NCBI GenBank assembly: GCA_963757605.1
Contig: CAVWSF010000003.1
Location: forward strand, 310,001-374,000
Direction of reading: 5' to 3'
Length of the DNA stretch: 64,000 nucleotides
Origin: JAICJC01 sp963757605
GTDB lineage: Bacteria > Actinomycetota > Thermoleophilia > Gaiellales > JAICJC01
A model generated the notes under the pieces. That model was given only the letters and a program-made list of their open reading frames with translations. It did no database searches and was not told the DNA's origin. Position 1 is the stretch's first letter, and each line of letters begins with the position of its first letter. Shown here one piece after another: positions 8,088-16,629 of the stretch. The position numbers and the translations under genes are program-made.

Positions 8088-9331
8088 GGGAACTCGTACG
8101 CGCCGATGTCCGGCGGACCGACCCGTGCCGCGCCGTCGATGTCAGCCGCCGGCGCGAGCGCGGGATCGGCTTGGTCGATGACGAGGACCGAGCCTGCCGT
8201 CGGGCGGCCGTCCGAATCGAGCAGCGGGTCGCCGACGACGTCGGTCGCGCCGCACGCGGTCCCGTTCACAACGACGTTCTTCAGCGAATCGCGCACGAGG
8301 CCGCAGACGAGGCTCGGGTCCATCAGCCAGCCGATCACGTTGTTGGCGATGAGCGGACGGTTGCGGCGCAGCATGCTCGGGTAGCCGGGCCCGAGCACGA
8401 TCGACGACTCGGCGTGGCGGCCCTTGGGTGCGCCCGCGAGGATCGTGTTGTTCACGACCACCGCGCGGAGCGGGATCCGCGGGCTCGAGCGGGTGCCGAG
8501 CAGGATCCCCACCCGCGGCACGATCCCCGGCGCGCGCGGGTCGTCACGCAGGAACAGGTTGTCGACCACGCGCACGTCGTCGTCGGCCGTCGCCAGGTTG
8601 AGCTGCGCGCCGCCGCCCTGGCTCACGCCGAAGACGTTGCGGCTCACGACCAGGCCGTCTGCGTTGAAGAGCTCGATCAGATCCTGGTGGGCGCACTTCA
8701 CCCAGCCCGTCTTGCAGGCGAGCGCGCGGTCGAAGCGGTTCTCGCGGATGACCCCGTTCGGGCCGATCCGGCCGCCGATGAAGTCGCACCCCCGGCAGTC
8801 GTGGAACCAGTTGCGCACGATCCTGACGTCCCGAGCCCAGCGCGGGAGCAGGCACGTCGACCACTTCGGGGTGTGGTCGCCGCAGTGTGAGAACGTGCTG
8901 CTCCTGACCACGACGCCCCGCGAGTGGTCGAGGCGCAGCCCCACCTTGAACTCGGTGCCCTTGGCCGTGAACGTGTCGCCACGGAAGACGATCCGGCGGG
9001 AGCGCTTGACCATTGCGCGGGCATCGCCGGTCAGGGGCCGCACCACGAGGCCGCGCACGATCACGTCCCGCGAGCGCGCGATCCGAAGCGACTGGACGCG
9101 CGCGCCGTCCGTGCCCACGATGTCGAGGAGGCTGTTCGACCGCGGCCCGACCGCGAGGGGGCGCCGGTAGTCGCCCGGCAGCAGGACGATCCGCCCGCCC
9201 GTCTGGCGGAAGTCGGCCACGGCCTTCTGGAACGCGCGGCCCGAGGCGACGAAGCGGGCGCCGGCGTAGGCCGGCGCAGCCGGCGTGAGCACGGCCGCAG
9301 CGAGCAGGGCGAGGAGAAGGCGCTTTCGCAT
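8084..9331 (-). CDS. Secreted right-handed parallel beta-helix protein
   Basis: 415 aa. A signal peptide (MRKRLLLALLAAAVLTPAAPAYA) is followed by repeated beta-helix rungs such as VIVRGLVV, GVVVRSSTF, VRIVRNWF, VIRENRF and LVVSRNVF. The C-terminus DIGAYEFP is common in such polysaccharide-lyase-like proteins. Six or more cysteines lie in the central turns. The fold is clear, but no catalytic residues can be assigned, so substrate and activity are unknown. The start at 9331 is the first that gives a signal peptide. Confidence 0.75.
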   Translation of the reverse strand: MRKRLLLALLAAAVLTPAAPAYAGARFVASGRAFQKAVADFRQTGGRIVLLPGDYRRPLAVGPRSNSLLDIVGTDGARVQSLRIARSRDVIVRGLVVRPLTGDARAMVKRSRRIVFRGDTFTAKGTEFKVGLRLDHSRGVVVRSSTFSHCGDHTPKWSTCLLPRWARDVRIVRNWFHDCRGCDFIGGRIGPNGVIRENRFDRALACKTGWVKCAHQDLIELFNADGLVVSRNVFGVSQGGGAQLNLATADDDVRVVDNLFLRDDPRAPGIVPRVGILLGTRSSPRIPLRAVVVNNTILAGAPKGRHAESSIVLGPGYPSMLRRNRPLIANNVIGWLMDPSLVCGLVRDSLKNVVVNGTACGATDVVGDPLLDSDGRPTAGSVLVIDQADPALAPAADIDGAARVGPPDIGAYEFP

Positions 9332-9451
9332 CCCACGGCGTGAATTCGACCGCGGGCTCAAACCACCTACCTGGGCCGTCTCCGAACGCGACGAGGGCCG
9401 CTCTCGCGAGCGGCCCTCGTGGCGCAATCGGTTGCCGGCGAGCCCCGGCGG

Positions 9452-12013
9452 CTACTCGGTGGGCTCGGCCGGCGGTTCGGGCCCAGAGCCCGAGTCATCG
9501 GTCTGGGCGTCGTCGGCGTCCGCCGGCGTCGGTACCAGATCCTCCGGCGGTGCGTCGGGCACCGTGACCGGGGCGATCATCTGGAGCGAGATCTCCTCGT
9601 CGCCCTCGAGGTGGTCGACCAGCACGGTCGCCCCCGGCTCGAGCGAGCGCCCGAGCACGAAGTCGGCCAGCGGGTCCTCGATGTAGCGCTGGATCGCCCG
9701 CCGCAGCGGCCGCGCGCCCATCGTCGGGTCGTAGCCCTTTTCGACCATGAAGTCCTTGGCCTTGTTGGTGAGCTCGATCGACACCTCGTGCAGCTTCATC
9801 TGCTCGCGCAGCCGCTTCATGAGGAGGTCGACGATCTGCGTGATCTCTTCCTTCGTCAGCTTCTGGAAGACGATGATCTCGTCGATGCGATTCAGGAGCT
9901 CGGGCCGGAAGACCTTCTTCACGTCGCCCATGATCCGGTTCTTCATGTCCTCGTACGAGACGCCCGTCTCGGACTCCTCGACGCTGAACCCGAGCTGGGT
10001 GTTCTTGGCGATCGACGACGCGCCGATGTTCGACGTCATGATGACGATCGTGTTGCGGAAGTCGACGTGCCGGCCCTGGGCGTCGGTCAGGCGACCCTCC
10101 TCCAGCATCTGGAGCAGGATGTTGAAGACGTCGGGATGGGCCTTCTCGATCTCGTCGAGCAGCACGACCGAGTAGGGCTTTCGGCGCACGGCCTCGGTCA
10201 GCTGGCCGCCCTCGTCGTAGCCGACGTAGCCCGGAGGCGAGCCGACCAGGCGCGAGACGGCATGCTTCTCCATGTACTCCGACATGTCGACCTGGAGCAT
10301 CGCGTCCTCATCGCCGAACAGGAACTCGGCGAGCGTGCGCGCCAGCTCCGTCTTCCCGACGCCCGAGGGGCCGAGGAAGATGAACGAGCCGGTCGGCCGC
10401 TTGGGATCCTTGATCCCGGCGCGGGCGCGGCGGATGGCCTTCGAGACCGCCTGGATGGCGACGTCCTGGCCGATCATCCGCTTGTGCAGCTCCTCCTCCA
10501 TCCGGATCAGGCGCTGCGACTCGGCCTCGGTGAGCTTGAAGACCGGGATGCCCGTCCACATCGAGACGATGTCCGCGATCTCCTCCTCGCCGATCTGGGC
10601 CTGCTCGGCCTCGCCGGACGACTTCCAGTTGTCCTCCATCTCGCGCTTCTTGAGCGAGAGCTTGCGCTCGGTGTCGCGCAGGTTCGCGGCCTTCTCGAAC
10701 TCCTGCGACTCGATCGCCGACTCCTTCTCCTTGCGCACGGTCTCGATCTCGTCGTCGAGCTCCTTGTGCACCGGCGGCGCAGTCATGAGCTTGATGCGCA
10801 TGCGCGACGCGGCCTCGTCGATCAGGTCGATGGCCTTGTCGGGCAGGTGCCGCTCCTGAATGTAGCGCGACGACAACTCGGCGGCGGCCTGGAGGGCCTC
10901 GTCGGTGATGCCGACGCGATGGTGGGCCTCGTAGCGGTCGCGGAGGCCGCGCAGGATCTGCACGGTGTCGTCGATCGACGGCTCGTCGACCTTGATCTGC
11001 TGGAAGCGGCGCTCGAGCGCCGAGTCGCGCTCGAGGTACTTGCGGTACTCGTCGAGCGTCGTGGCGCCGATCGTCTGGAGCTCGCCCCGGGCCAGCGCCG
11101 GCTTCAGGATCGAGGCCGCGTCGATCGCGCCCTCGGCCGCGCCCGCGCCGACGAGGTTGTGGAGCTCGTCGATGAACAGGATGATGTCGCCTCGCTGGCC
11201 GATCTCCTTCATGACCTTCTTCAGCCGCTCCTCGAACTCGCCGCGGTACTTGGAGCCGGCGACGAGGGCGGCCAGGTCGAGGGTGTAGATCTGCTTACCC
11301 TTGAGCAGCTCCGGCACCTGGTTGGAGGAGATGCGCTGGGCGAGGCCCTCGACGACGGCGGTCTTGCCGACGCCCGGCTCGCCGATCAGCACCGGGTTGT
11401 TCTTCGTCCGGCGCGACAGGATCTGCATCACGCGCTCGATCTCGTTCATGCGGCCGACGACCGGGTCGAGCTTGCCCTCCGTGGCGAGCTTCGTCAGGTT
11501 GCGGCCGAACTGGTCGAGCAGCTTGGAGCTCTTCTGGCCCTTCTCGGCCGCACCGGCGCCTGCGCCCTGGCGGCGACCCGGACCGGAGAGCATCCGGATG
11601 ATCTCGTTTCGGATCCGCTCGGCGTCGGCGTCGAAGTCGAGCAGGATCCGGGCGGCAACGCCCTCGTTCTCGCGGACGAGGCCGAGCAGGATGTGCTCGG
11701 TGCCGATGTAGTTGTGGCCGAGGGACAGCGCCTCGCGCAGCGCCAGCTCGAGCACCTTCTTGGCGCGCGGGGTGAACGGGATCTGGCCCGTCGTCACCTC
11801 GTCGCCCTGGCCGACGATGCGCGCCACCTGGGCTCGCACCTCCTCGACCGTGATGTCGAGGGTGTCGAGGACGCGCGCTGCGAGTCCCTCCTCCTCGCGC
11901 AAGAGGCCGAGCAGGATGTGCTCGGTGCCGATGTAGTTGTGCTTGAGGGTCCGCGCCTCGTCCTGCGCTAGCACGACGACCTGGCGGGCACGCTCCGTGA
12001 ACCGTTCAAACAT
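9452..12013 (-). CDS. clpC: ATP-dependent Clp protease ATP-binding subunit ClpC
   Basis: 853 aa AAA+ unfoldase that feeds proteins to ClpP. Two N-terminal Clp-N repeats (both contain HNYIGTEHILLGL) precede AAA module 1 (GEPGVGKTAVVEGLA), a UVR-type coiled middle region (EKESAIESQEFEKAANLRD), AAA module 2 (GPSGVGKTELARTLAEFLF) and the C-terminal D2-small domain. The ClpP-binding tripeptide region is present and the C-terminus is acidic and Pro-rich. An AGGGGG ribosome site precedes the ATG. The adaptor ClpS is encoded at 51.4-51.7 kb. Confidence 0.97.
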   Translation of the reverse strand: MFERFTERARQVVVLAQDEARTLKHNYIGTEHILLGLLREEEGLAARVLDTLDITVEEVRAQVARIVGQGDEVTTGQIPFTPRAKKVLELALREALSLGHNYIGTEHILLGLVRENEGVAARILLDFDADAERIRNEIIRMLSGPGRRQGAGAGAAEKGQKSSKLLDQFGRNLTKLATEGKLDPVVGRMNEIERVMQILSRRTKNNPVLIGEPGVGKTAVVEGLAQRISSNQVPELLKGKQIYTLDLAALVAGSKYRGEFEERLKKVMKEIGQRGDIILFIDELHNLVGAGAAEGAIDAASILKPALARGELQTIGATTLDEYRKYLERDSALERRFQQIKVDEPSIDDTVQILRGLRDRYEAHHRVGITDEALQAAAELSSRYIQERHLPDKAIDLIDEAASRMRIKLMTAPPVHKELDDEIETVRKEKESAIESQEFEKAANLRDTERKLSLKKREMEDNWKSSGEAEQAQIGEEEIADIVSMWTGIPVFKLTEAESQRLIRMEEELHKRMIGQDVAIQAVSKAIRRARAGIKDPKRPTGSFIFLGPSGVGKTELARTLAEFLFGDEDAMLQVDMSEYMEKHAVSRLVGSPPGYVGYDEGGQLTEAVRRKPYSVVLLDEIEKAHPDVFNILLQMLEEGRLTDAQGRHVDFRNTIVIMTSNIGASSIAKNTQLGFSVEESETGVSYEDMKNRIMGDVKKVFRPELLNRIDEIIVFQKLTKEEITQIVDLLMKRLREQMKLHEVSIELTNKAKDFMVEKGYDPTMGARPLRRAIQRYIEDPLADFVLGRSLEPGATVLVDHLEGDEEISLQMIAPVTVPDAPPEDLVPTPADADDAQTDDSGSGPEPPAEPTE

Positions 12014-12083
12014 CTCCGTGCCCCCTTTCGGTGCGTGTCGGTGAATTCGTCATTTCTGAGAATGCTTCGACCCGAGACGTCAA

Positions 12084-12101
12084 GCGACCGCCTTCGGTCG
12101 C
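12084..12101 (-). terminator. Hairpin between the AIM24 gene and clpC
   Basis: GCGACCG and CGGTCGC form a perfect 7-bp stem around a 4-base loop. No T-run follows on either strand. It could be a weak terminator for the AIM24 gene, or a structure in the clpC leader if transcription starts at the TATAGT box upstream. Confidence 0.35.
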
Positions 12102-12134
12102 CCGCCGTCCCGGTTGGGGAGTGAAGCCGGCTGG

Positions 12135-12140
12135 ACTATA
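12135..12140 (-). promoter_or_regulatory. Possible -10 box of clpC
   Basis: TATAGT on the minus strand (12140-12135) would give a clpC leader of about 115 nt. No convincing -35 was found at 17 or 18 bases, and no known heat-shock operator was recognised. Confidence 0.35.
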
Positions 12141-12211
12141 GCACCGGCCATCTCCGTCCCTGGTGCGGCGTCGATGCCCACTCATCGGCCGGAGGACGGA
12201 CGTTCTTGAGC

Positions 12212-12892
12212 CTACTGCCGCGTGAACGGCAGGACGGTCGTGAGCCAGTTGATGAGGGCCGAGGGATTGCGGGTCTGGGTGAGCACCTCGCCGGGGCCGG
12301 TGAACTCGAACACGAGCCCCTCGCCGCTCTTCAGCGACGTCATGGTTCCGGCCACCCGCCGGGTCGACATCGTGATCGTGTCGTCGTAGGCCACCATGTG
12401 GCCGGAGTCCACGACGACCTTCTCGCCCGGCGCGAGCGTGATGGTGTCGAGCGCGCCGTAACAGGCGGCAACGACCTCGCCCTCGCCGGACGCGTGCACG
12501 AGGAACCCGCCCTCGCCGCCAACCAGGTTCTGAAATCCGCCCCACTGCGTGTTGATCTCGACGCCGGACTCGGCGACCAGGAACGAGCCGCGCGACATGT
12601 TGAGCGAACGCCCGCCGCCGACGGTTCGAACGGCCGCGTCGCCGGGCAGGTTGGCCGCGCAGTCGACCCAGCCGCCCTGAGGCGGCGCCGTGTAGGTGGT
12701 GATGAAGAGCGACTCGCCGCCGAGCATGCTGCGCTTGAGCGACTTCATGAGCCCGCCCTGCATCTTGGCCTCGACCGCGACGCCGTCCGACGTCGCCATC
12801 ATGGCGCCCGCCTCCGCGCGGACCGCCTCGCCGCCGGCCATCGTGCAGCGCACGACGGCGAAGGAGGGCGTGTGCCTGACCTGGACGTCCAT
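12212..12892 (-). CDS. AIM24 family protein
   Basis: 226 aa all-beta protein of the AIM24 (TIGR00266) family. Glycine-rich repeated strands include GAMMATSDGVAVEAKMQGG, GGESLFITTY, GGEGGFLVHASGEGEVV and VVDSGHMVAYDDTI. The biochemical role is unknown; the family is widespread in bacteria and has a mitochondrial relative. A GGAAGGAG ribosome site lies 5 bases before the ATG at 12892. It sits alone between the DUF2891 gene and clpC. Confidence 0.85.
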   Translation of the reverse strand: MDVQVRHTPSFAVVRCTMAGGEAVRAEAGAMMATSDGVAVEAKMQGGLMKSLKRSMLGGESLFITTYTAPPQGGWVDCAANLPGDAAVRTVGGGRSLNMSRGSFLVAESGVEINTQWGGFQNLVGGEGGFLVHASGEGEVVAACYGALDTITLAPGEKVVVDSGHMVAYDDTITMSTRRVAGTMTSLKSGEGLVFEFTGPGEVLTQTRNPSALINWLTTVLPFTRQ

Positions 12893-12922
12893 GGAGCTCC
12901 TTCCGTTGGGATGCGCGGCAGG

Positions 12923-13972
12923 CTACACCGGGGCGCCGCCGCCCAGGAAGAGGACGGCGTAGGCCACGAGCCAGTGCTCGACGGCGTAGTCGCTGCCCGT
13001 CACGTGGCCCAGGCCGGCGTCGGCGTGCTCGCACGCAGCCGCCTCGAGGACGGGCACCCGCGGGTCGGCGTCCGGGAGCGTCTCCGCAAGCCGCCGGAAG
13101 CACCACGCCCGGCTCAGGTTGAGGCCGTGCAGGTGGGCGATCTGGCCGTCGGTCGGGTCGGACACGACCGCGGGCGTGAAGAGCGCGGCCGGCTCGCGCG
13201 CCGCGAGGCCGGGGAGGAACCGGTCGAGCCAGGCCGGGAACGCGCCGCCGTCGAGGAGCGCCGCCATCAGCTCGGCCTCGGTGAGCGCCGCGGAGAGGAA
13301 GTCCGCCCCCGACGGCTCCCAGCCGGCCGGATAGCCGGCGTCGGCGGCGTACCACCGCTCGGCCGCGGCGTGGATCGTCTCCAGGAGCCTCGTGTCACCC
13401 CGCCCGGCCGCGCGGCGGGCGTACGGCAGCGCCAGCGACAGGCCGAACGCGCCGTTGTCGTGCATGCCGGAGCGCACCGGGTAGGTGAGGAGCGGCAGCC
13501 ACTCCAGGTACCGGCCGACCAGCACGCCGGAGAGCGGCGCGAGGTTCCCCGCCCAGCGGGCGGCGTCCTCGTCTCGCCAGGCGCCGAGCTCCGCCGCCAG
13601 CGTGAGCTCCCAGGCCCAGCCGTACGGCCGCTCCGCCGTCCGCCGGTTCGGGTCGGCGAACCAGCGCGCCTCGGTCGCGAGCGCGTCGGCGGTCAGGTGG
13701 GCGTCCAGGACGGCCCGGATCTCGTCAGCGGGCACGTGCTCCGGCACGGCCCGCAGGAGCCGCACGAGCACCCAGTGCATCTCGACGCACGAGTGCCAGT
13801 CGTAGCTGCCGTAGAACGCGGGATGGCGCTCGCCCGGGCGCGCGACGGGCACGGCGTCGATCTCGAGCAGGAGCTCGTGGTGGGGGAACTCGCGCCGGAC
13901 GTTCACGAGCGCCACCTGCGCGAAGGCGGCGGCGCTCGCGCTCAGAAGCTCGTGTCGCTCGCCGTCGGTCAC
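12923..13972 (-). CDS. DUF2891 family protein
   Basis: 349 aa, full length for DUF2891, a family with an alpha/alpha-toroid-like pattern. Conserved blocks include HPAFYGSYDWHSCVEMHW, TAERPYGWAWELTLAAEL and HNDNGAF-like GMHDNGAFGL. The DWHSCVEMHW motif suggests an active-site cleft, but the function is unknown. The GTG start at 13972 is preceded by TAGCGT at 6 bases and by no ribosome site, so the mRNA is likely leaderless. The gene is divergent from the 14220 gene across a palindrome-rich spacer. Confidence 0.8.
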   Translation of the reverse strand: MTDGERHELLSASAAAFAQVALVNVRREFPHHELLLEIDAVPVARPGERHPAFYGSYDWHSCVEMHWVLVRLLRAVPEHVPADEIRAVLDAHLTADALATEARWFADPNRRTAERPYGWAWELTLAAELGAWRDEDAARWAGNLAPLSGVLVGRYLEWLPLLTYPVRSGMHDNGAFGLSLALPYARRAAGRGDTRLLETIHAAAERWYAADAGYPAGWEPSGADFLSAALTEAELMAALLDGGAFPAWLDRFLPGLAAREPAALFTPAVVSDPTDGQIAHLHGLNLSRAWCFRRLAETLPDADPRVPVLEAAACEHADAGLGHVTGSDYAVEHWLVAYAVLFLGGGAPV

Positions 13973-13978
13973 ATCGCC

Positions 13979-13984
13979 ACGCTA
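13979..13984 (-). promoter_or_regulatory. -10 box of the DUF2891 gene (leaderless type)
   Basis: TAGCGT on the minus strand, 6 bases before the GTG at 13972. Confidence 0.5.
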
Positions 13985-13986
13985 GA

Positions 13987-14000
13987 TGATCGATCGATCA
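13987..14000. repeat. Perfect 14-bp palindrome TGATCGATCGATCA
   Basis: A perfect palindrome beside the -10 box of the DUF2891 gene. The string ctagatgatcgatcga occurs here (13982-13997) and again at 14181-14196, bracketing the spacer between two divergent genes. Confidence 0.55.
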
Positions 14001-14057
14001 CTCCCGCGCGCCTGGACGCACGACTGTGCGGGTGGGCGACGGTTGGCGGGGCTGCGG

Positions 14058-14071
14058 CTGCGAACGTTCGC
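14058..14071. promoter_or_regulatory. Palindrome TGCGAACGTTCGCA
   Basis: A perfect 14-bp palindrome in the spacer between divergent genes, the form expected for a dimeric repressor site. It lacks the central gap of known actinobacterial LexA boxes, so no regulator is named. Confidence 0.4.
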
Positions 14072-14089
14072 ATCGCTGCGTCCTCGGTC

Positions 14090-14113
14090 GGGCCAATATC
14101 ACCCGATATTGGC
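14090..14113. promoter_or_regulatory. Perfect 10-bp inverted repeat GGCCAATATC-ACCC-GATATTGGCC
   Basis: Two 10-base arms around a 4-base loop. The arms are A+T-rich inside, unlike the surrounding DNA. It may be an operator or an RNA hairpin in the leader of the 14220 gene; no T-run follows. Confidence 0.5.
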
Positions 14114-14175
14114 CCTCCCTGCGTCCTTGCGCTACTCGGTTCTCGCCGCCCAAGCATCACGGGAGTTACCGACCA

Positions 14176-14189
14176 ATCATCTAGATGAT
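14176..14189. repeat. Perfect 14-bp palindrome ATCATCTAGATGAT
   Basis: Lies 30 bases before the ATG at 14220 and overlaps the second copy of ctagatgatcgatcga. It is the fourth perfect palindrome in this 240-base spacer. Confidence 0.5.
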
Positions 14190-14219
14190 CGATCGAGCTC
14201 GGTGGACAGACGCGGCGAA

Positions 14220-14477
14220 ATGCGCAACGATCCGCCTGTGCGGTTCATCGTCGAGCACTTCCGCGCGGTCGAGGCGGACGAGCTGCCACTCGGCGTGGCC
14301 TACGTCCCGACCGGCCGGGTCGACCAGGTCGACGCCCACGACCCGCCTGCGGCAGCCGCGATCGCGCTCTCCGAGGGCCCCGATCTGATGGACGTCGACC
14401 TCGTGAGCTACGACCCCGGCGACGACCTGTACGGCGTGGCCGGCGACGACGAGGCGGTGCGGGTGAAGTCCTCTTGA
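14220..14477 (+). CDS. Small acidic protein of unknown function
   Basis: 85 aa, acidic in its C-terminal half (DLMDVDLVSYDPGDDLYGVAGDDE), starting MRNDPPVRFIVEHFRAVEADELPLGVAYVPTGRV. Not recognised. Upstream in-frame starts exist (13986) but would run through the palindromic spacer, so the ATG at 14220 is preferred. Its stop overlaps the next start as TTGA, so it is probably co-translated with the iminopeptidase-like gene. Confidence 0.55.
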   Translation: MRNDPPVRFIVEHFRAVEADELPLGVAYVPTGRVDQVDAHDPPAAAAIALSEGPDLMDVDLVSYDPGDDLYGVAGDDEAVRVKSS

Positions 14478-15346
14478 CGCCCGTCGAGGGCTGGGTCGAC
14501 GTCCCCGGCGGACGGGTGCGGTACTGGTCATTCGGCGAGGGCTCGGACGGCCGTGCGCCGCTCCTGTGCCTGCACGGCGGCCCCGGGGCGCCCCACGACT
14601 ACCTGCTGCCGTTCTCGGAGCTCGCCGACGAGCGCCGGGTGGTGTTCTACGACCAGCTCGGCTGCGGCGAGTCCGACAAGCCCGACGACCGCTCGCTGTG
14701 GACGGTCGAGCGGTTCATGGACGAGCTCTCCGCGGTGCGCGATGCGCTCGACCTGGAGCAGGTGCACCTGTTCGGGAGCTCGTGGGGCGGCATGCTGGCC
14801 ATGCAGTACGTGCTCGACCGCGGCCGGCCCCCGCTCACATTGTGCATGGCCGGGAGCCCGGCCTCGTCGCCGCGCTGGAACGAGATCTGCCAGGAGCTCC
14901 TGGACGAGATGCCGGCCGACGAGCGCGAGGAGATCGAGCGGCTCGAGAACGAGGGCAAGATGGAGACGCCGGAGTACGAGGAGGCGATGATGCCGTTCTA
15001 CACGCGGCACGTCTGCCGGCTCGACCCGTGGCCCGACTTCGTCGTCCGCTCGTTCGACCGGATGGCGACGCCCATCTACCACTACATGGCCGGGCCGAGC
15101 GAGTTCCGCATCATCGGCACGCTGCGCGAGTGGGACATCATGGACCGGCTCGGCGAGATCCGCGTGCCGACGCTCGTGAGCGGCGGCGAGTTCGACGAGT
15201 GCCGGCCCGTCCACCTGCGCGAGATCCACGATCGGATTCCCGGAAGCCGGCTCGAGATCATCCCGGACGGCTCGCACCTCTGCTTCGCGGAGCACCCCGA
15301 GGTCTACATGCCGATGCTCCGCTCGTTCCTCGCCGAGCACGAGTAG
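14474..15346 (+). CDS. Proline iminopeptidase-like alpha/beta hydrolase (S33)
   Basis: 290 aa. The oxyanion-hole motif LCLHGGPGAPHDY (about residue 31), the nucleophile elbow HLFGSSWGGMLA (Ser about 103), a late Asp in SGGEFDECRP and a His in DGSHLCF form the expected catalytic set. HGGPG plus GxSxGG places it in the prolyl-iminopeptidase/tricorn-interacting-factor group, which removes N-terminal residues from small peptides. The substrate is inferred from family only. The start is TTG at 14474, overlapping the upstream stop. Confidence 0.85.
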   Translation: MTPVEGWVDVPGGRVRYWSFGEGSDGRAPLLCLHGGPGAPHDYLLPFSELADERRVVFYDQLGCGESDKPDDRSLWTVERFMDELSAVRDALDLEQVHLFGSSWGGMLAMQYVLDRGRPPLTLCMAGSPASSPRWNEICQELLDEMPADEREEIERLENEGKMETPEYEEAMMPFYTRHVCRLDPWPDFVVRSFDRMATPIYHYMAGPSEFRIIGTLREWDIMDRLGEIRVPTLVSGGEFDECRPVHLREIHDRIPGSRLEIIPDGSHLCFAEHPEVYMPMLRSFLAEHE

Positions 15347-15352
15347 CACGCA

Positions 15353-15378
15353 GCAACGGGGTCAGACCCCAATGTTGC
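15353..15378. repeat. REP-like palindrome, copy 1
   Basis: Core GGGGTC-A-GACCCC centred at 15364, flanked by GCAAC and GTTGC. Lies just past the stop of the 14474 gene. Confidence 0.7.
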
Positions 15379-15386
15379 GCGACGTG

Positions 15387-15414
15387 GAAAAACGGGGTCA
15401 GACCCCAATTTTTC
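15387..15414. repeat. REP-like palindrome, copy 2
   Basis: Core GGGGTC-A-GACCCC centred at 15400, flanked by GAAAAAC and AATTTTTC, 36 bases from copy 1. On the minus strand its TGA is the stop codon of the methyltransferase gene ending at 15398. Confidence 0.7.
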
Positions 15415-16054
15415 GCGCGACGCCCAGGATGTAGGGCGCGGCAGTGATCGTGAGGAGCGAGGACGACTGGAAGCCGCGCTCGATCCGGTCGAACTCGAAG
15501 CCGGCCGCCCGGATCGCGGCCTCGGTGTCGCGGGTCGTCCGGCAGCCGCCCAGCGCGCGCGTCCAGAAGAGCCCGTCGACGGCATGCTGCACGGCCCGAA
15601 ACGGTGCGCGCGGCGAGCGGACGTGCTCATACACGTGCAGCTCACCACCCGGCACGAGGACACGGCGGAGCTCGCGGAGCGCCGCGGCGACGTCGGGCAC
15701 GCTGCACAGGACCCAGATGCAGACGACGGCGTCGAACGCCCCGTCCTCGCCGGGCAGACGCTCGGCGAACCCCTCGACGACGTCGATCGGGACGGCCGCC
15801 GCCGCGGCGCTCTCGGCGGCTGCCACGCGGGCGACCGGGTCGGGCTCGACGGCGAGCACGCGCTCCACGCCCGACCCGTAGTGCTCGAACGCGGGCCCGG
15901 TCCCGCAGCCGATCTCGACGACCCGCCCGCGCAGCCCGCTCAGGAGCCGGCGGCGCAGCTCGCGCGAGGCGACGTCGGGCCGGCGCTCCTCCCGCCGCTC
16001 GAGCAGGCGCGCGAACCGCGATTGCCCCTCGCCGTAGAGCGGGCTTCCGCTCAC
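15398..16054 (-). CDS. Class I SAM-dependent methyltransferase
   Basis: 218 aa. Motif I VVEIGCGTGPAFEHYG (about residue 43), the acidic AVEPDP after the second strand, AFDAVVCIWVLCSV and the post-motif VLVPGGELHVYEH are clear. The target is unknown; the pattern resembles small-molecule or quinone methyltransferases. The GTG at 16054 overlaps the upstream stop as GTGA. The final residues KIGV and the stop lie inside REP copy 2, so the repeat supplies the end of this gene. Third gene of the lysS operon. Confidence 0.85.
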   Translation of the reverse strand: MSGSPLYGEGQSRFARLLERREERRPDVASRELRRRLLSGLRGRVVEIGCGTGPAFEHYGSGVERVLAVEPDPVARVAAAESAAAAAVPIDVVEGFAERLPGEDGAFDAVVCIWVLCSVPDVAAALRELRRVLVPGGELHVYEHVRSPRAPFRAVQHAVDGLFWTRALGGCRTTRDTEAAIRAAGFEFDRIERGFQSSSLLTITAAPYILGVARKIGV

Positions 16055-16629
16055 CCGTCGAGCGCCGGCAGCCCGTCGATGGAGCGGACGTTGTACGTGG
16101 CTCGGTACGCCGCGATCGCGTCCGGCCCGCCCTTGGCCAGCGTGCGCTCGACCCACAGCGCCTGCTGCGGCCGGTCGCCGGCGGGCTCCATCAGCGGGAC
16201 GCCGTAGCCGCACGAGTCGGCGATCCGCTCAACGTCGACCACGACGATCGACCGCTTCGCCGGGCCGGTCGTGTAGGCGTCGCGGATGTCGAAGGCCGCG
16301 TTCAGGTCGTCGAACTCGGGATCGCCCCGGAGCACGTACCGGCCGCGGCCGTGCAGGCGCACGATCCGCGGCGGGCCGCGGAAGGCGCAGAGCATGACGA
16401 CGATCCGGCCGTTCTCGCGCAGGTGGGCGATCGTCTCGGCGCCCGACCCGACCAGGTCGAGGTACGCGACCCGGCGCGGCCCGACCACGCGCAGGCTCTC
16501 GATCGGCCCCTTCGGCGAGCAGTTGACATGGCCGCCCTCGCCGGACGGCGCCGTCGCGACGAAGAACAGCTGCTGCTCGCCGATCCAGCGCTCCAGCTTG
16601 GCGTCGATCTCGTCGAAGACCTTGCCCAT
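16051..16629 (-). CDS. Pyridoxamine 5'-phosphate oxidase-like (split-barrel) protein
   Basis: 192 aa flavin-binding split-barrel protein. Begins MGKVFDEIDAKLERWIGEQQLFFVATAPSGEGGHVNCSPKG, followed by VAYLDLVGSGAETIAHLRENGRIVVMLCAF, the core of the family. These proteins bind FMN, F420 or haem; PNPOx activity itself is not implied. The ATG at 16629 overlaps the lysS stop as TGATG, so it is coupled to lysS. Confidence 0.85.
   Translation of the reverse strand: MGKVFDEIDAKLERWIGEQQLFFVATAPSGEGGHVNCSPKGPIESLRVVGPRRVAYLDLVGSGAETIAHLRENGRIVVMLCAFRGPPRIVRLHGRGRYVLRGDPEFDDLNAAFDIRDAYTTGPAKRSIVVVDVERIADSCGYGVPLMEPAGDRPQQALWVERTLAKGGPDAIAAYRATYNVRSIDGLPALDG

Noticed and set aside
9419..11971. Long open frame (850 codons) on the plus strand opposite clpC
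   Set aside because: Mirror of a strongly coding gene; G+C-rich third positions remove stops on the opposite strand. The translation is low-complexity and matches no family.
14058..14071. TGCGAACGTTCGCA as a LexA/SOS box
   Set aside because: Known actinobacterial SOS boxes have a gap between the GAAC and GTTC halves; here they abut, and the flanking genes are not SOS genes.
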